Shown in pieces: positions 27,301 through 34,157 of a stretch of DNA of 64,000 nucleotides (positions within the stretch are counted from its first letter, which is position 1; each line of letters opens with the position of its first letter). The stretch comes from Variovorax paradoxus (GTDB lineage Bacteria; Pseudomonadota; Gammaproteobacteria; Burkholderiales; Burkholderiaceae_C), in NCBI RefSeq assembly GCF_018614875.1, contig NZ_JAGGNW010000028.1, positions 21,717-85,716 of the forward strand. The letters run 5' to 3'. The position numbers were made by a program, and so were the translations under genes. Under the pieces are notes generated by a model. It ran no database searches and was not told the origin of the DNA. It saw only the letters and a program-made list of their open reading frames with translations.

Positions 27301-27357
27301 GTGCCGCAGGCCGACGGTTCGGTGAAGACCGTGCCGATGAGCTTTTCTGGTAAATAG
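18373..27357 (+). CDS. FhaB-like filamentous adhesin (TpsA exoprotein)
   Basis: This 2994-residue protein opens with an extended signal peptide region (MNHIYRVVWNAVSATWTAVAETARG, ESPR) and hydrophobic core ending AQV near residue 56. The TPS domain follows, with ANPYGITCSGCGFINTDRVTLSTG, the conserved pair of Cys, around residues 158-181. A very long right-handed beta-helix of degenerate 20-residue repeats comes next (NSGTLL..., ISAGGNL...), Gly/Ser/Thr/Ala-rich. Around residue 1400 an aromatic insertion with a Cys-Cys pair interrupts it. The C-terminus has a Pro/Ala linker (about residues 2835-2880) and a putative Ig-like unit with LPAWLKLDPATGKFSGNPP. No VENN or pretoxin motif and no toxin tail is seen, so an adhesin is more likely than a contact-inhibition toxin. 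Confidence 0.9.
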   Translation: MNHIYRVVWNAVSATWTAVAETARGNGKSSKTATRRRGVMAFGALALLPPFALAQVASVVVAPGTNLNTYVAPNGVTVVNINQANSAGLSHNQYNSFNVNAIGLILNNTTSAQQIAWQSQLAGQITANFNQTSAARVILNEVVSNNRSKLAGFTEVLGGKADVVLANPYGITCSGCGFINTDRVTLSTGNPFLVSNGGLGGFSVGQGDILITGTGLNATAQQVLDLVTRSVRIEAPINAQDLTIAAGTNKWSYDTRAVTGAATPTGSAPVYSIDTAALGGMYANRIRLSSTEAGVGVRMLGDAAASASDFTLTAAGKVELQNRISAATDVNVSTTGTDAAALALTDASLTSTGKTTLAATGGASITGSALVAGTDLSVSAASLLDTASASGVANNNLRHAGGALTLAVGNTASLGATEWSAAGAWNGTFGNLVTTGATKLYSSGGTLIASADKGDLALGLAALQSAGNMSFTSSGTISTATGGALQSLGGNLALTAGNGITNAGTMTADKGAVTVRADGAIANSGQIHAAQNLDIADRTGGATASLANSGTLLAEQALALKAAALSNTAAARIQAQTGSTADAASIDNAGAWLLSQAAGASDKISVTGALANSGTLQGAGTVAVGAGSVNNTGTLIGTDLAATTTGDFTNSGTAQASGTLGVISGGAVTNIAPGVLKAATLNLTAAKGLVNAGIATADSGNATLRVDGTLNNSGQLHAKGNIDIADRNAGATQAVINSDKLLAEQALALKAASFNNTATGWTQAATGSTATLGSLDNAGTWLLSQNAGAKDQVTASGAATNSGTLQSAGDLGATAASLLNSGSVLAASKIDVTTTGNLRNAAGGAMQAGTALTLTGGNAVSNAVTASLKGQTVALNAGNGLTNAGGIEASAGAATLRVNGTLNNSGTVHATANIDIADRNGASTQTVANSGTLLADQAFALKAAGMTNAAAGRLQANTGSTVAVVSLDNQGTWLLSQQGAAADTVNVTGTLTNSGTLQSAGNETLTADQITNTGKLIAGGNLTANVTTGLNNDGAAATVQAGKQLSVQGSGAALVTTADSKMLGDGLAIDVASIDNSGTIQGGTRSDSTVAVANTLANRATGVLTAATASGGAGTVAATTITNDGKLQSSGALTLGVGTGGLTSNGTVIAERDLTLQSRNANNYTATVNGLMQSRSGTLAVNGTGASTLNIGATGTVVGQQLTATLGTINLANGATLSSDRDMTLTLGTLAIGGANAAVLGSTDQSVPSQTRITTTNALTNNGLLFSGNDLTVRAPSITNGLTGGISALHDLSVTATTGDLMNQGALYAGNALTASATSGTLTNAATLTAYQGTISAGKSVTLSADTLVNNSTIDSNGAITLTARELRNEVLGGDTRAYGAESTRVKVQTDHDSKGYNGHGCCDQYESWYYKETWYKDQSYVGGAPTIKPQITGAGAVSLNFSIGKNLGGVISGDTVTLTGTGSGATFTNDDLALKRTSYTRTWTEETKYKAAGPLTYHERSVIDDNTTNAVTENSNIGAGIYARLLSGSNFALTNNGSTAVQTQDMKKGDAKTASVSALNGSNATKGTVSGAVTSTTGAATGSVTPVTTLNGRSAISFVAVNAANGVKGTSFGGINIPLPTNPNGLYVIGREPGAKYLVESNPRYQIGSSTVGSDYLAKLLGYDADTLVRRLGDSSYEAYLIKQQLIAQTGNSLLAGAKDASAQVQGLMDSAAGESKALGLVYGQALTPEQQSKLTRDIVWMVQTEIDGQVVLAPVVYLSPQTKDGVTRSAVITAATANLSLTSLTNTGGTIAGTQTLNVVSVGDVTNTSGTIKGGNVAVTSTQGSIVNQTAANGSGGDQRYMTDIGKTASIESTGTLSLDAAKNITNTGANVTAGGDASLKAGGNVSFDTIQNKTTDTTHASFGNSLNGGMSSTSTTTVTQVKSGLTSGGNLSIDAGKDITLAGTDTKAAGNADLKAGGDLNIIARENSKTTHTKSQASGLGMNNSLYGTTTVTTDSNSVRNVGSTLQVGGNSTLTAKNDITVQGSTVDVKGNGTVSATNVNVLAGRNYDESNTTTKKTGIMQVGASSSGAASAGAGATSASKSDHNGASASASAQASAEASGKGSAGLAFSSDTTTKTQTTDLKYVGSSLNFGGDVTVNASKDVTLQGSSVSAGGNATVNAKNVNLLAAEDKSTSTTNVSSTRVGLMASTDNTAKAEAQAGASAAAGKGIPNANAQASAGVSATTENHVDLVQKSDTTTSTLDTKNRGSSISAGGNLAIKASDTLNVEGSKLASGGDMKLDANNMTFKAVDDKHEVSTTSSVTTAGLYASGKAEAGVEGGASAGLGARAGASAKAEASGEVGLYGSNTRGSTVDGSTTAQTSSISAGGSITRTAATNITDVGTQIEAGGNFTQSAATITSKAAANTTYSSSNSATDTAKVGVYAEASAGASASAKAGPGASKPGATSTDAGAGVRASYRHDDSASRSASSDAVVSNIKVGGSVNSQSSGTTTMEGTNIAAGRDVTLGASSLNYSAATNTASGSSNSTSAGGSVSVDLVNKSAAVGVNYAGSTSNGSSSTAVVGGITAGGNLAVTTTGDTRFEGTNIAAGGAAGVSAGGKIDFAAAKNTASASSQDVGVDVAVSAGAKGGSGSAAVNYAKSTSSSSDDVAGSIQSGSGPLTLKSGGDATFTGTQIASNSDIAVQAGGNLAFNAARSTSSSESLSVDVSAAASGGKKENVGGTTNAGTGKKTGGKTMDERSGEASVGVGYSKANSDIATGASIQSNGGSISVSSGKNTSFEGTQVAATGAVGVSAGGTVTQTEARSSSSSLGVQVSASGSGSSLTPEKKAGAKAPAATPAPAAPAPAPAVAPAPAGAPVASPASAPPKTPAQLTQQKGSGVASVGVQTESSNTSQKTTLAGGQGVTVTQGTANPATRRISASVPMPAALPPGKTVAAKTAEGKPLPAWLKLDPATGKFSGNPPADFKGELKINVSVPQADGSVKTVPMSFSGK
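19850..21420 (+). repeat. Three tandem copies of a ~190-residue module inside the adhesin
   Basis: The block NS-x-x-LLA(E/D)QA(L/F)ALKAA...GST...D-N-x-G-x-WLLSQ...NSGTLQ(G/S)AG recurs with its start near 20014, 20581 and 21157. The spacings are 567 and 576 nt (189 and 192 codons). The copies have diverged at the DNA level but keep order and length. Confidence 0.75.
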
Positions 27358-27930
27358 AAGCAGACGCGGCTGTCACGCTGGGGCGGCGCTCGCCCCGGGA
27401 CGGGCAGAGGCGGCAGCCGCCGTTCGCGCCCTGGATGAAAAACCTTCGCAGGGCAGCGGTATGGGCTGATTTTGCATGATCCGCGGTGACCGTATCCGAT
27501 GGCTCCAGCGCCCAGGAGAGCCGGACTCCGGCACGACCTGGGACCGGATTCTGGCACTTCCACCTCGCCCGCGAGGGCTGGGGTCGCGTTGAAGTTAACG
27601 TCGAGCGGAGACCGGGCGAGAAGCCCGTAGCCTGCTTGATCTTGTAGGCGTTGGGCCGAATCTGCTCCGCCCGGTCTCGCGTGCGGCAGGCCTTGTTGGG
27701 CACGGGGGTGTTGGAGCAAAGTTGTAATGTCGCAAAGTTGGCCGCCCCGAGTTCCGAGGCATGGCCATGGCGACACCTGCAGCGACGATCACACACGGCC
27801 CCGAGGCCCCGTCGCAGTTGCACGCCAGCAAGCGCGTGCCGACGTGCCGCCAAATCTGAACGGGGCCTCGGTGCGAATACGCGCCGCGGATGACGCCGGA
27901 TGAACAGGCGCGTGCGCTCGCCGCAAGCTT
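27358..27930. other. Intergenic, no gene supported
   Basis: About 570 bases between convergent genes. Both strands have open frames up to 212 codons without recognisable motifs or start signals. A GGGGCG/CGCCCC hairpin at 27380-27396 lacks a T-run. Tail-to-tail termination is expected here but not obvious. Confidence 0.4.
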
Positions 27931-30900
27931 TCAATTCGCAACGACCGCAATCCCCCTGAACTGCCCTGCCCGCGCTCCCCCCGCAGGCTTCGGGTAGCGT
28001 TTCGGCGCGAAGCGATGCATCAGTTCGGCCTCACGAGCGTTCGCCAATGCGAGGTTGGCGAGCTTCACATGGCCGTAGCCGCGGATCGTCAAAGGCACCG
28101 CGGCGATCTGCGCAGCGACCTTCTGGTTGATTGGGGACAGTTCGGCCACCAGCTCGTCGAGCCGCGCTTCGAACTGCTTGACCAACGAGCGCTCGATTCG
28201 GCGCTCGGCCGTATGGCCGAACAGATCGAAGGCTGTTCCGCGCAAGCGCTTGCCGTGGGCCAGCAATTTCATGACTGGCAGCATCCAGCCGCCGAGGCGG
28301 ATCTTCGCTGGCGGCTGTCCATTCTTCGGCCGCGACAGCAGGGGCGGAGCCATGTGAAATTCAAGCTGAACGTCGCCTTCGAACTGCTCGGCCAGTCTCG
28401 CTTGGAAGCTGCCGTCGCTGTAGAGGCGCGCGACTTCGTACTCGTCCTTGTAGCTCATCAGCTTGAGCAGGCTGCGCGCCGCATTGCGGCTGACAGGCAA
28501 GGAAGGATCGCCGCCGACGAGTGCCGTCTCGCGCTGCTGCACGCGACGTACGTGCTCCTCGAAACGCCTTGCCCAAGCCGCGTTCTGATAAGCGGTCAGG
28601 TGGGCGCGACCACGAGCGATCAGTGCCTCCAGGGACTCGTCCTTCGGATCCTGAGCGGGGGCGCGGCGCAGCCCTTCGATCGCATTCGGCGCGCCTGCGG
28701 CCAGCCGGCCGAGCGAGAACGCCATCTGGTTGGATGCGACGGCAACACCGTTGAGCTCGATCGCGCGCGTCAGCGCCTCCAGGCTCAGCGGGATCAGCCC
28801 CCGCTGCCAGGCGTAGCCGGTCGCGAGGATGTTCGCTGCCAATGTGTCGCCGAGGAATTCCTCCGCGAGCGCCTGCGCATCGAAGGTCTCGACCTGTTCG
28901 CGGCCGGCGACGAAACGCATCTTCTCGAGCAGCAGCTCGACCTGAAGTTCGGCATCCGGATTGCGCAGCGACTCGGCCACCGGGATCTCGTGCGTATTCG
29001 CCAGGATACGGGTACGGCCGTGGCGCACGGTCTGCAGCGCTTCGGCAGAAGCGCCGACCACGATGTCGCAGGCGAGGATCGCATCGGCCTGCTGAGTGTC
29101 GATGCGCACCTGGTTCAATCGTTCGGGCATATGGGCAAGCCGCACGAAACTCAGCACCGCCCCGCCCTTCTGGGCGAAGCCCATGAAGTCCAGCACGCTG
29201 GCCGACTTGCCTTCGAGATGCGCGGCCATCGCGATCACCGCGCCGACGGTCACCACGCCGGTGCCGCCGACGCCGGTGACGAGCAGGTCGTAGGGGGCTC
29301 CCCAGGTTCGCGGCGCAGGCCGTGACAGTGCGGCCACGTGCCGCAGGAAGGCATCGCGGCCCGCGGCCAGTGCCCCACTCTTCTTGCGCAGCGATCCGCC
29401 CGTCACGCCGACGAAGCTGGGGCAGAAGCCCTGGGCGCAGGAATAGTCCTTGTTGCAACTGGTCTGGTCGATCTTGCGCTTGCGGCCCAGATCGGTTTCG
29501 TGCGGCAGCACCGCCACGCAGTTGCTCTGCACGGTGCAGTCGCCGCAGCCCTCGCAGACGGCCTCGTTGATGAAAAGGCGCCTGGCAGGATCGACCAACT
29601 CCCCCTTCTTGCGGCGGCGGCGCTTTTCGGCCGCGCAGGTCTGTTCGTAAATCAGCACCGTCACGCCCGGCACCTCGCGCAGGCGGCGCTGCACCGCGTC
29701 GAGCTCGCTGCGATCGTGGAACTCGGTGCCGGTCGGGAACTTGCTTCGGATCTGTGCGTACTTGTCGATGGCATCGCTGACGACGACCACCTGTTTCACG
29801 CCTTCGGATTCCACCTGACGCGCGATGGCGTCGACGCTGATGACCCCGTCCACCGGTTGACCGCCAGTCATGGCGACCGCATCGTTGAAAAGGATTTTGT
29901 AGGTGAGGGTCGCCTTGGCCGCGACCGCCTGCCGGATCGCAAGGTAGCCCGAGTGGTAGTAGGTGCCATCGCCGAGGTTCTGGAACACGTGCGGCGTGCG
30001 CGAGAACATCGACTGAGAGACCCAGTCGACGCCTTCGCCGCCCATCTGGATCAGGCCCGCCGTGCTGCGGTCCATCCAGTTGGCCATGAAGTGGCAGCCG
30101 ATGCCCGCGCGTGCGGTCGAGCCTTCAGGCACCTTGGTGCTGGTGTTGTGCGGACAGCCGGCGCAGAAGTAAGGCAGCCGCTTGACGTTGTCACCACCGT
30201 TGCTCAGCAGCTCGGGCGGCGTGAAGTCGCGCACGTGCTGGAAGTGGTCCCCGAGCTCGGCGTGGTCCGGGAAATGCACCGACAGCCAATGGGCCACCAG
30301 CTCGATCAGCCGCGAGGGCCGAAGCTCGCCGAGCGCGGACACCAGCGGACGGCCGTCGCGGTCGTGCTTGCCCACCAGGGCCGGACGTGCACCGGCCGGC
30401 GCGTTGTAAAACAGGTCGCGCAGCTGGCTCTCGACGATGGCTCCCTTCTCTTCGACAATCAGAATCTCGTCCAGGCCCTGCGCGAACGCCCTGATGCGCG
30501 TGGGCTCGAGCGGAAAGCTCAGGCCCACCTTGTAAAGACGAACGCCCACGCGGGCCAGGCTCTGCGGCGTCACCTCGAGGCGGCGCAGCACCTCCATCAG
30601 GTCGTAGTGCGCCTTGCCGCAGGTCACGATGCCGACCGTCGCATGCGGGCTCTCGATCACATGGCGGTCGATGCTGTTCACGCGCGCGAAAGCGGCAACC
30701 GCCCGCAGCTTCTCGTCGAGACGCGACTCGATCCGCAGCGACGGCAGGTCGGGCCAGCGATAGTGCAGCCCGTCGACCGGCGCAACGTGACCTGTGGCCG
30801 CGCGCACCATGTCGGCATCGGCCCAGGCGGCGACATGGAGCTCGATGAGGTCGAGATCCACCGTGCCAGCGCTCTCGACCACTTCGGACAGCGCCGCCAT

Positions 30901-31521
30901 GCCGACCCAGGCGCCCGAGAAGCGCGACAGCTCGTAGCCGTACAGGCCGAACTCCAGGTACTCCGCCACGCAGGCCGGCTGCAGGACCGGCATGTGCCAC
31001 GCGATAAAGGCCTGGTCGCTCTGGTGCGGCATGGACGACGAGACACAGCCGTGGTCGTCGCCCGCGACCACCAGCACGCCGCCGTGCGGCGACGAGCCAT
31101 AGGCATTGCCATGCTTGAGCGCGTCCCCTGCGCGGTCCACACCTGGCCCCTTGCCGTACCACATCGCGAACACGCCTTCGACCGTGCGCTCGGGGTCCGA
31201 CTCCACGCGCTGCGTGCCGAGCACCTGCGTCGCCGCAAGTTCCTCGTTGATTGCAGGTACAAAGCGGATGCCCGCGTCCTTGAAGCCCGGCCCGGCCTTC
31301 CAGATCGCTTGGTCGACCGTGCCCAGGGGCGAGCCACGGTAGCCGCTCACGAAGCCCTGGGTGTCGAGCCCCCGGGCCGCATCGCGCCGACGCTGCATCA
31401 GGAGCACGCGCACCAGGGCTTGCGTCCCGGTCAGGAAAACGGTGCCCGAGCGCGCCCAGAGACTGTCGGAAAGCTGGTAGTCCGGGCGCTGCAGCGAAGG
31501 GGGCGTCTCGATCAAATGCAT
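27931..31521 (-). CDS. Fused indolepyruvate ferredoxin oxidoreductase
   Basis: The ATG at 31521 (MHLIETPPSLQRPDYQL) gives 1196 residues; the frame is open upstream across the divergent promoter but without likely coding. The order of parts is: pyrimidine-binding half (GSPLGTVDQAIWKAG, IRFVPAINEELAAT); THDP-binding half with CAGCPHNTSTKVPEGSTARAGIGCHFMA and GGEGVDW; a short ferredoxin-like CEGCGDCTVQSNCVAV; then the gamma domain (VTGVGGTGVVTVGAVIAMAA). It converts aryl pyruvates such as indolepyruvate to acyl-CoA with reduction of an electron acceptor, in amino-acid catabolism. The single-chain form is the usual one in beta-proteobacteria. It is divergent from an Lrp/AsnC gene that probably controls it. 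Confidence 0.92.
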   Translation of the reverse strand: MHLIETPPSLQRPDYQLSDSLWARSGTVFLTGTQALVRVLLMQRRRDAARGLDTQGFVSGYRGSPLGTVDQAIWKAGPGFKDAGIRFVPAINEELAATQVLGTQRVESDPERTVEGVFAMWYGKGPGVDRAGDALKHGNAYGSSPHGGVLVVAGDDHGCVSSSMPHQSDQAFIAWHMPVLQPACVAEYLEFGLYGYELSRFSGAWVGMAALSEVVESAGTVDLDLIELHVAAWADADMVRAATGHVAPVDGLHYRWPDLPSLRIESRLDEKLRAVAAFARVNSIDRHVIESPHATVGIVTCGKAHYDLMEVLRRLEVTPQSLARVGVRLYKVGLSFPLEPTRIRAFAQGLDEILIVEEKGAIVESQLRDLFYNAPAGARPALVGKHDRDGRPLVSALGELRPSRLIELVAHWLSVHFPDHAELGDHFQHVRDFTPPELLSNGGDNVKRLPYFCAGCPHNTSTKVPEGSTARAGIGCHFMANWMDRSTAGLIQMGGEGVDWVSQSMFSRTPHVFQNLGDGTYYHSGYLAIRQAVAAKATLTYKILFNDAVAMTGGQPVDGVISVDAIARQVESEGVKQVVVVSDAIDKYAQIRSKFPTGTEFHDRSELDAVQRRLREVPGVTVLIYEQTCAAEKRRRRKKGELVDPARRLFINEAVCEGCGDCTVQSNCVAVLPHETDLGRKRKIDQTSCNKDYSCAQGFCPSFVGVTGGSLRKKSGALAAGRDAFLRHVAALSRPAPRTWGAPYDLLVTGVGGTGVVTVGAVIAMAAHLEGKSASVLDFMGFAQKGGAVLSFVRLAHMPERLNQVRIDTQQADAILACDIVVGASAEALQTVRHGRTRILANTHEIPVAESLRNPDAELQVELLLEKMRFVAGREQVETFDAQALAEEFLGDTLAANILATGYAWQRGLIPLSLEALTRAIELNGVAVASNQMAFSLGRLAAGAPNAIEGLRRAPAQDPKDESLEALIARGRAHLTAYQNAAWARRFEEHVRRVQQRETALVGGDPSLPVSRNAARSLLKLMSYKDEYEVARLYSDGSFQARLAEQFEGDVQLEFHMAPPLLSRPKNGQPPAKIRLGGWMLPVMKLLAHGKRLRGTAFDLFGHTAERRIERSLVKQFEARLDELVAELSPINQKVAAQIAAVPLTIRGYGHVKLANLALANAREAELMHRFAPKRYPKPAGGARAGQFRGIAVVAN

Positions 31522-31545
31522 CGAAGGATTGTTCTTCGCCGTCAG

Positions 31546-31558
31546 GAGGAATATCCTC
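31546..31558. promoter_or_regulatory. Operator-like dyad 1 in the divergent intergenic region
   Basis: GAGGA-ATA-TCCTC is a perfect inverted repeat, 25 bases upstream of the oxidoreductase start. It is a possible Lrp/AsnC site or, read on the minus strand, a sequestered ribosome-binding region. Confidence 0.4.
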
Positions 31559-31587
31559 TGAAATTGACCCTGATCTACCCTTGTTGT

Positions 31588-31602
31588 GAGAATTTCATTC
31601 TC
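31588..31602. promoter_or_regulatory. Operator-like dyad 2, Lrp/AsnC type
   Basis: GAGAAT-TTC-ATTCTC is a perfect 15-bp inverted repeat 11 bases upstream of the Lrp/AsnC start. Its length and AT-rich middle match Lrp-family sites. Its centre is 43 bp from dyad 1, about four helical turns, which suits an octameric wrapping regulator. Confidence 0.5.
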
Positions 31603-31613
31603 CCTATATCGCC

Positions 31614-32117
31614 ATGAACGATGATTCCATTCCTCTCGACAACCACTCGCTCCAGATCCTCCTCGAGCTGCAGCGCGACGCGCGCCAGACCGTGCAGCAG
31701 ATCGCGGACAAAGTGGGGCTTTCGTCGACGCCATGCTGGCGCCGCATCAAGGAGATGGAAGCCTCCGGCGTGATCCGGGGCTACACGGTCGTCGTCGATC
31801 GCGAGAAGGTTGGCCTCAATCTCGCGGCCGTGACCGAAGTCAACCTGGACCGGCACAGCGAGTCGAAGGTGCGCGATTTCGAGAAGGCGGTGGAGGCGAG
31901 CCCGCAGATCGTGCGCTGCGTCTCGGCGACGGGCCCGGCCGACTACATCCTCACGGTGCTCGTGCCCGACATCAAGCACTACGAGAAATTCCTGCACACC
32001 ACGCTGTTCGAGCAGGCCGGCGTCACGCACGTGCGTTCGGCGATCGTGCTGAGGGAAGTGAAGTCCGAAGGAAGCCTGCCGGTCGACTTCGGACCGACCA
32101 GGCTGGCGCGCGCCTGA
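31614..32117 (+). CDS. Lrp/AsnC-family transcription regulator
   Basis: The 167-residue protein has an N-terminal winged HTH (LDNHSLQILLELQRDARQTVQQIADKVGLSSTPCWRRIKEMEASGVIRGYTVVVD). A C-terminal RAM domain follows (VTEVNLDRHSESKVRDFEKAVEASPQIVRCVSATGPADYILTVLVPD), where amino acids or aryl pyruvates bind in this family. It is divergent from the indolepyruvate oxidoreductase with a 92-nt gap holding two dyads. It probably senses an aromatic amino acid and controls both itself and the oxidoreductase. Confidence 0.92.
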   Translation: MNDDSIPLDNHSLQILLELQRDARQTVQQIADKVGLSSTPCWRRIKEMEASGVIRGYTVVVDREKVGLNLAAVTEVNLDRHSESKVRDFEKAVEASPQIVRCVSATGPADYILTVLVPDIKHYEKFLHTTLFEQAGVTHVRSAIVLREVKSEGSLPVDFGPTRLARA

Positions 32118-32336
32118 GCGGCGCCAGGTTCGATACGCGCTTCATCCAGCGCTCATGGGCGTTCACTCGAGCCCAATCACCTGGGCAGTCATGAAGGGCA
32201 GACGCGCCGGGTTACCTCAAAACTTCGACTCTGCGAACTCCCAGCTCGCGTGGCTGATCGGTCGATTGCCCTGTGACCATCCCAGGCAATCCATCGTCGG
32301 AAGCCTCCCTGCCATCCTGAGGGAGGCAAGAACTCC

Positions 32337-32726
32337 TCACGCCAGGCGTGAGGCCCCGTCGACCTTTGATGCGCCTTTGTCGAAGGTCCACAGCGGAGAT
32401 TCGCCAGCCAGCGCCACATGAAGGCAATCGGCAAAATCCGCTGCGCTCTTTGAATACGCGGAAAGTGCATGCTCCACGGCCCCCTCCGAGGCGAAGCAAA
32501 GTTCGGTGGTCGAGAGAAGCTGCGAAAAGATCTCAATCACTTCGGCCTTGTCGAAACCGAAGTTCGAACGAAGGACCCATTCGAGCTCGATCGTTACTGT
32601 CACCGGCACGTAAAGCGTTTGCCCCCCGTCGATACACTTTTGGAACAAGCGCCGTGCGGCCAACAGTTGCCTGGCATCGTCTCTGACGATGTAGCGGACG
32701 AGGACATTGGTATCGAGCGCCGCCAT
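32337..32726 (-). CDS. vapC: PIN-domain toxin (VapC-like)
   Basis: The ATG at 32726 overlaps the antitoxin stop (ATGA) and gives 129 residues. The acidic PIN active site is visible: ALDTNVLVRYIV at the N-terminus, VTVTIELEWVLR with the Glu in the middle, and DFADCLHV then LWTFDKGA near the C-terminus. Family members are Mg-dependent RNases that cut tRNA or rRNA when free of antitoxin. It lies just outside or at the edge of the conjugative block and would serve maintenance. Confidence 0.88.
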   Translation of the reverse strand: MAALDTNVLVRYIVRDDARQLLAARRLFQKCIDGGQTLYVPVTVTIELEWVLRSNFGFDKAEVIEIFSQLLSTTELCFASEGAVEHALSAYSKSAADFADCLHVALAGESPLWTFDKGASKVDGASRLA

Positions 32727-32950
32727 CAGCGCCAAGGATTCATATCTGCGATCGAGACATGCTTTCCTCCGGGCGGCTTGAAGGCTCCTGCCAGCTCGAC
32801 AATGGACCTGGTTTTGGCCCGAACGACGATGCGACCGTCTGGCATGACGTGCCACACCAGGCGAGTGCCCGGTGCCGCGCCAATTTGCTCCCTCACTTCT
32901 GCAGGAACGGTGGTCTGGCCCTGTGACGTGATGGTGGATTCGATCAACAT
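32726..32950 (-). CDS. vapB: AbrB/SpoVT-type antitoxin (VapB-like)
   Basis: The ATG at 32950, preceded by AAGGAA on the minus strand, gives 74 residues. MLIESTITSQGQTTVPAEVREQIGAAPGTRLVWHVMPDGRIVV is a swapped-hairpin AbrB DNA-binding domain. The C-terminal tail (IVELAGAFKPPGGKHV) would occupy the toxin groove. The longer open frame upstream is not coding. It forms an operon with the PIN gene and probably represses it through the dyad at 32955. Confidence 0.88.
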   Translation of the reverse strand: MLIESTITSQGQTTVPAEVREQIGAAPGTRLVWHVMPDGRIVVRAKTRSIVELAGAFKPPGGKHVSIADMNPWR

Positions 32951-32954
32951 AAAT

Positions 32955-32981
32955 TCCTTACATATGACCCTATCGTAAGGA
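32955..32981 (-). promoter_or_regulatory. Autoregulatory dyad of the VapBC operon
   Basis: TCCTTAC-N13-GTAAGGA is a perfect 7-base inverted repeat, two helical turns between arm centres. It covers the antitoxin ribosome-binding site and a TACGAT that could be the -10 element on the minus strand. About 260 bases beyond it (to 33245) contain no supported gene. Confidence 0.55.
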
Positions 32982-33245
32982 TGACGGTTCAAGACGCAAG
33001 TCGTCAGCGTCGCCGGAGAGATGTTGCGGTTCATTGAGGAACCGGCTGTCGCCTGCATACAAGAGCGTGGTGTTCGATCACCAGCACCGCACGCACAATG
33101 GGTTCGCTCAGCACCGTACCGGACTGCGCAAATCGTCCGTACGAACCGCAAGCCAGCGCAAAGCACCATGACGCCGCCGCCTGCATCCCCTGAAGCGCCG
33201 TCACACCGCATCGAGGCCGGACATCCGCTCCGATTCGGAAGCTGC

Positions 33246-34157
33246 TCACAATGGTTCCTCCGTGGCCCAGCAGACGAGGCGCAGGTCCGCAAGCGGGAGA
33301 AAGCTCCGCGCACCATCGCCAAACATCACCTCTCCCACGTCCCTGTCCTGGGCCTTGAGCCGCAGGGATCCGCGTCGGCCGCTGTGCTCGACCACCAGCA
33401 CGGTCCGACCGCCGCTGACCGCTTTCGACAACTGGACGACGCTGGATGTCGCCGATGCGCCGTGCGGTGGCATCCGAGGTGCCTCCCCCAACAGTGCATC
33501 GATGCTGGCCCGATTGATCAGCGCATCTCCTGCCAGAAGTTCATCGACCCGCTCTGGAACGCCACGTGCAGCAACGACGAGGCGGCGGAGGGTTCGCACA
33601 TCGAGGCCGAGGCGACCTGATTCGACCGCGCTCCGAATGGATTGGGGTGCATCGATCAGCGCCGCCGCCTCGCTGATGAAGGTACGCGGCTTGGCCAAGC
33701 GCCTGGCAATCTCGGCCTTCGAAAGCCCTTCTTTTTCTCGCTCGCAAACGAAAGCTGCCAAGTCGAACGGCGACATGTCCTCCCGATGCAGGTTTTCCGC
33801 GGCCTGCGCGAACGGATCGAGGCGCTCGTCGATGAAGGCCGGGACAATAGGCAGGCCGGCCCAACGTGCCGCGCGCACTCTGCGCTCGCCGCGGTTGACG
33901 ACGTATCGGTCCGGCTGCTCGGGATGGCGCCGCAGGGACACCGGTTCCAGCACGCCATGCTGACGGATCGATTCAGCGAGTTCCTCGATGCTGCCCTCCC
34001 GGACGCTTCGACGCGGCTGGGCAGCATCGAAGTCGATGCAATCCAGCGCCACCCGCATCGGCTCGCCCGAGGAGGAGTGAGCATCCTCCCCGGACAGCAG
34101 TTCGGTCGCCTTGAACTGCGACAGCGCGGTCAGATCCAGCCCATAGAGCGCATTCAT
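33246..34157 (-). CDS. parB: ParB-family partition/nucleoid-binding protein
   Basis: The ATG at 34157 overlaps the parA stop (ATGA) and gives 303 residues. The CTPase/ParB N-domain is clear: IDFDAAQPRRSVREGSIEELAESIRQHGVLEPVSLRRHPE, then YVVNRGERRVRAARWAGLPIVPAFI and QAAENLHREDMSPFDLAAFV. The central HTH is LSKAEIARRLAKPRTFISEAAALIDAP. It would bind parS and work with ParA to segregate the element. No parS-like palindrome was identified. Confidence 0.92.
   Translation of the reverse strand: MNALYGLDLTALSQFKATELLSGEDAHSSSGEPMRVALDCIDFDAAQPRRSVREGSIEELAESIRQHGVLEPVSLRRHPEQPDRYVVNRGERRVRAARWAGLPIVPAFIDERLDPFAQAAENLHREDMSPFDLAAFVCEREKEGLSKAEIARRLAKPRTFISEAAALIDAPQSIRSAVESGRLGLDVRTLRRLVVAARGVPERVDELLAGDALINRASIDALLGEAPRMPPHGASATSSVVQLSKAVSGGRTVLVVEHSGRRGSLRLKAQDRDVGEVMFGDGARSFLPLADLRLVCWATEEPL

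Noticed and set aside
18373..27357. Contact-dependent inhibition (CdiA) toxin
   Set aside because: No VENN/pretoxin motif, no toxin-like tail and no small immunity gene downstream.
27380..27396. GC-rich hairpin after the adhesin gene
   Set aside because: No T-run follows on either strand, so it is not called a terminator.
27296..27934. Minus-strand frame in the gap after the adhesin
   Set aside because: No start signal or recognisable domain; the sense of the sequence changes along it.
29338..31617. Plus-strand open frame of 759 codons opposite the oxidoreductase
   Set aside because: Arg/His-rich shadow; the minus-strand enzyme has all family motifs.
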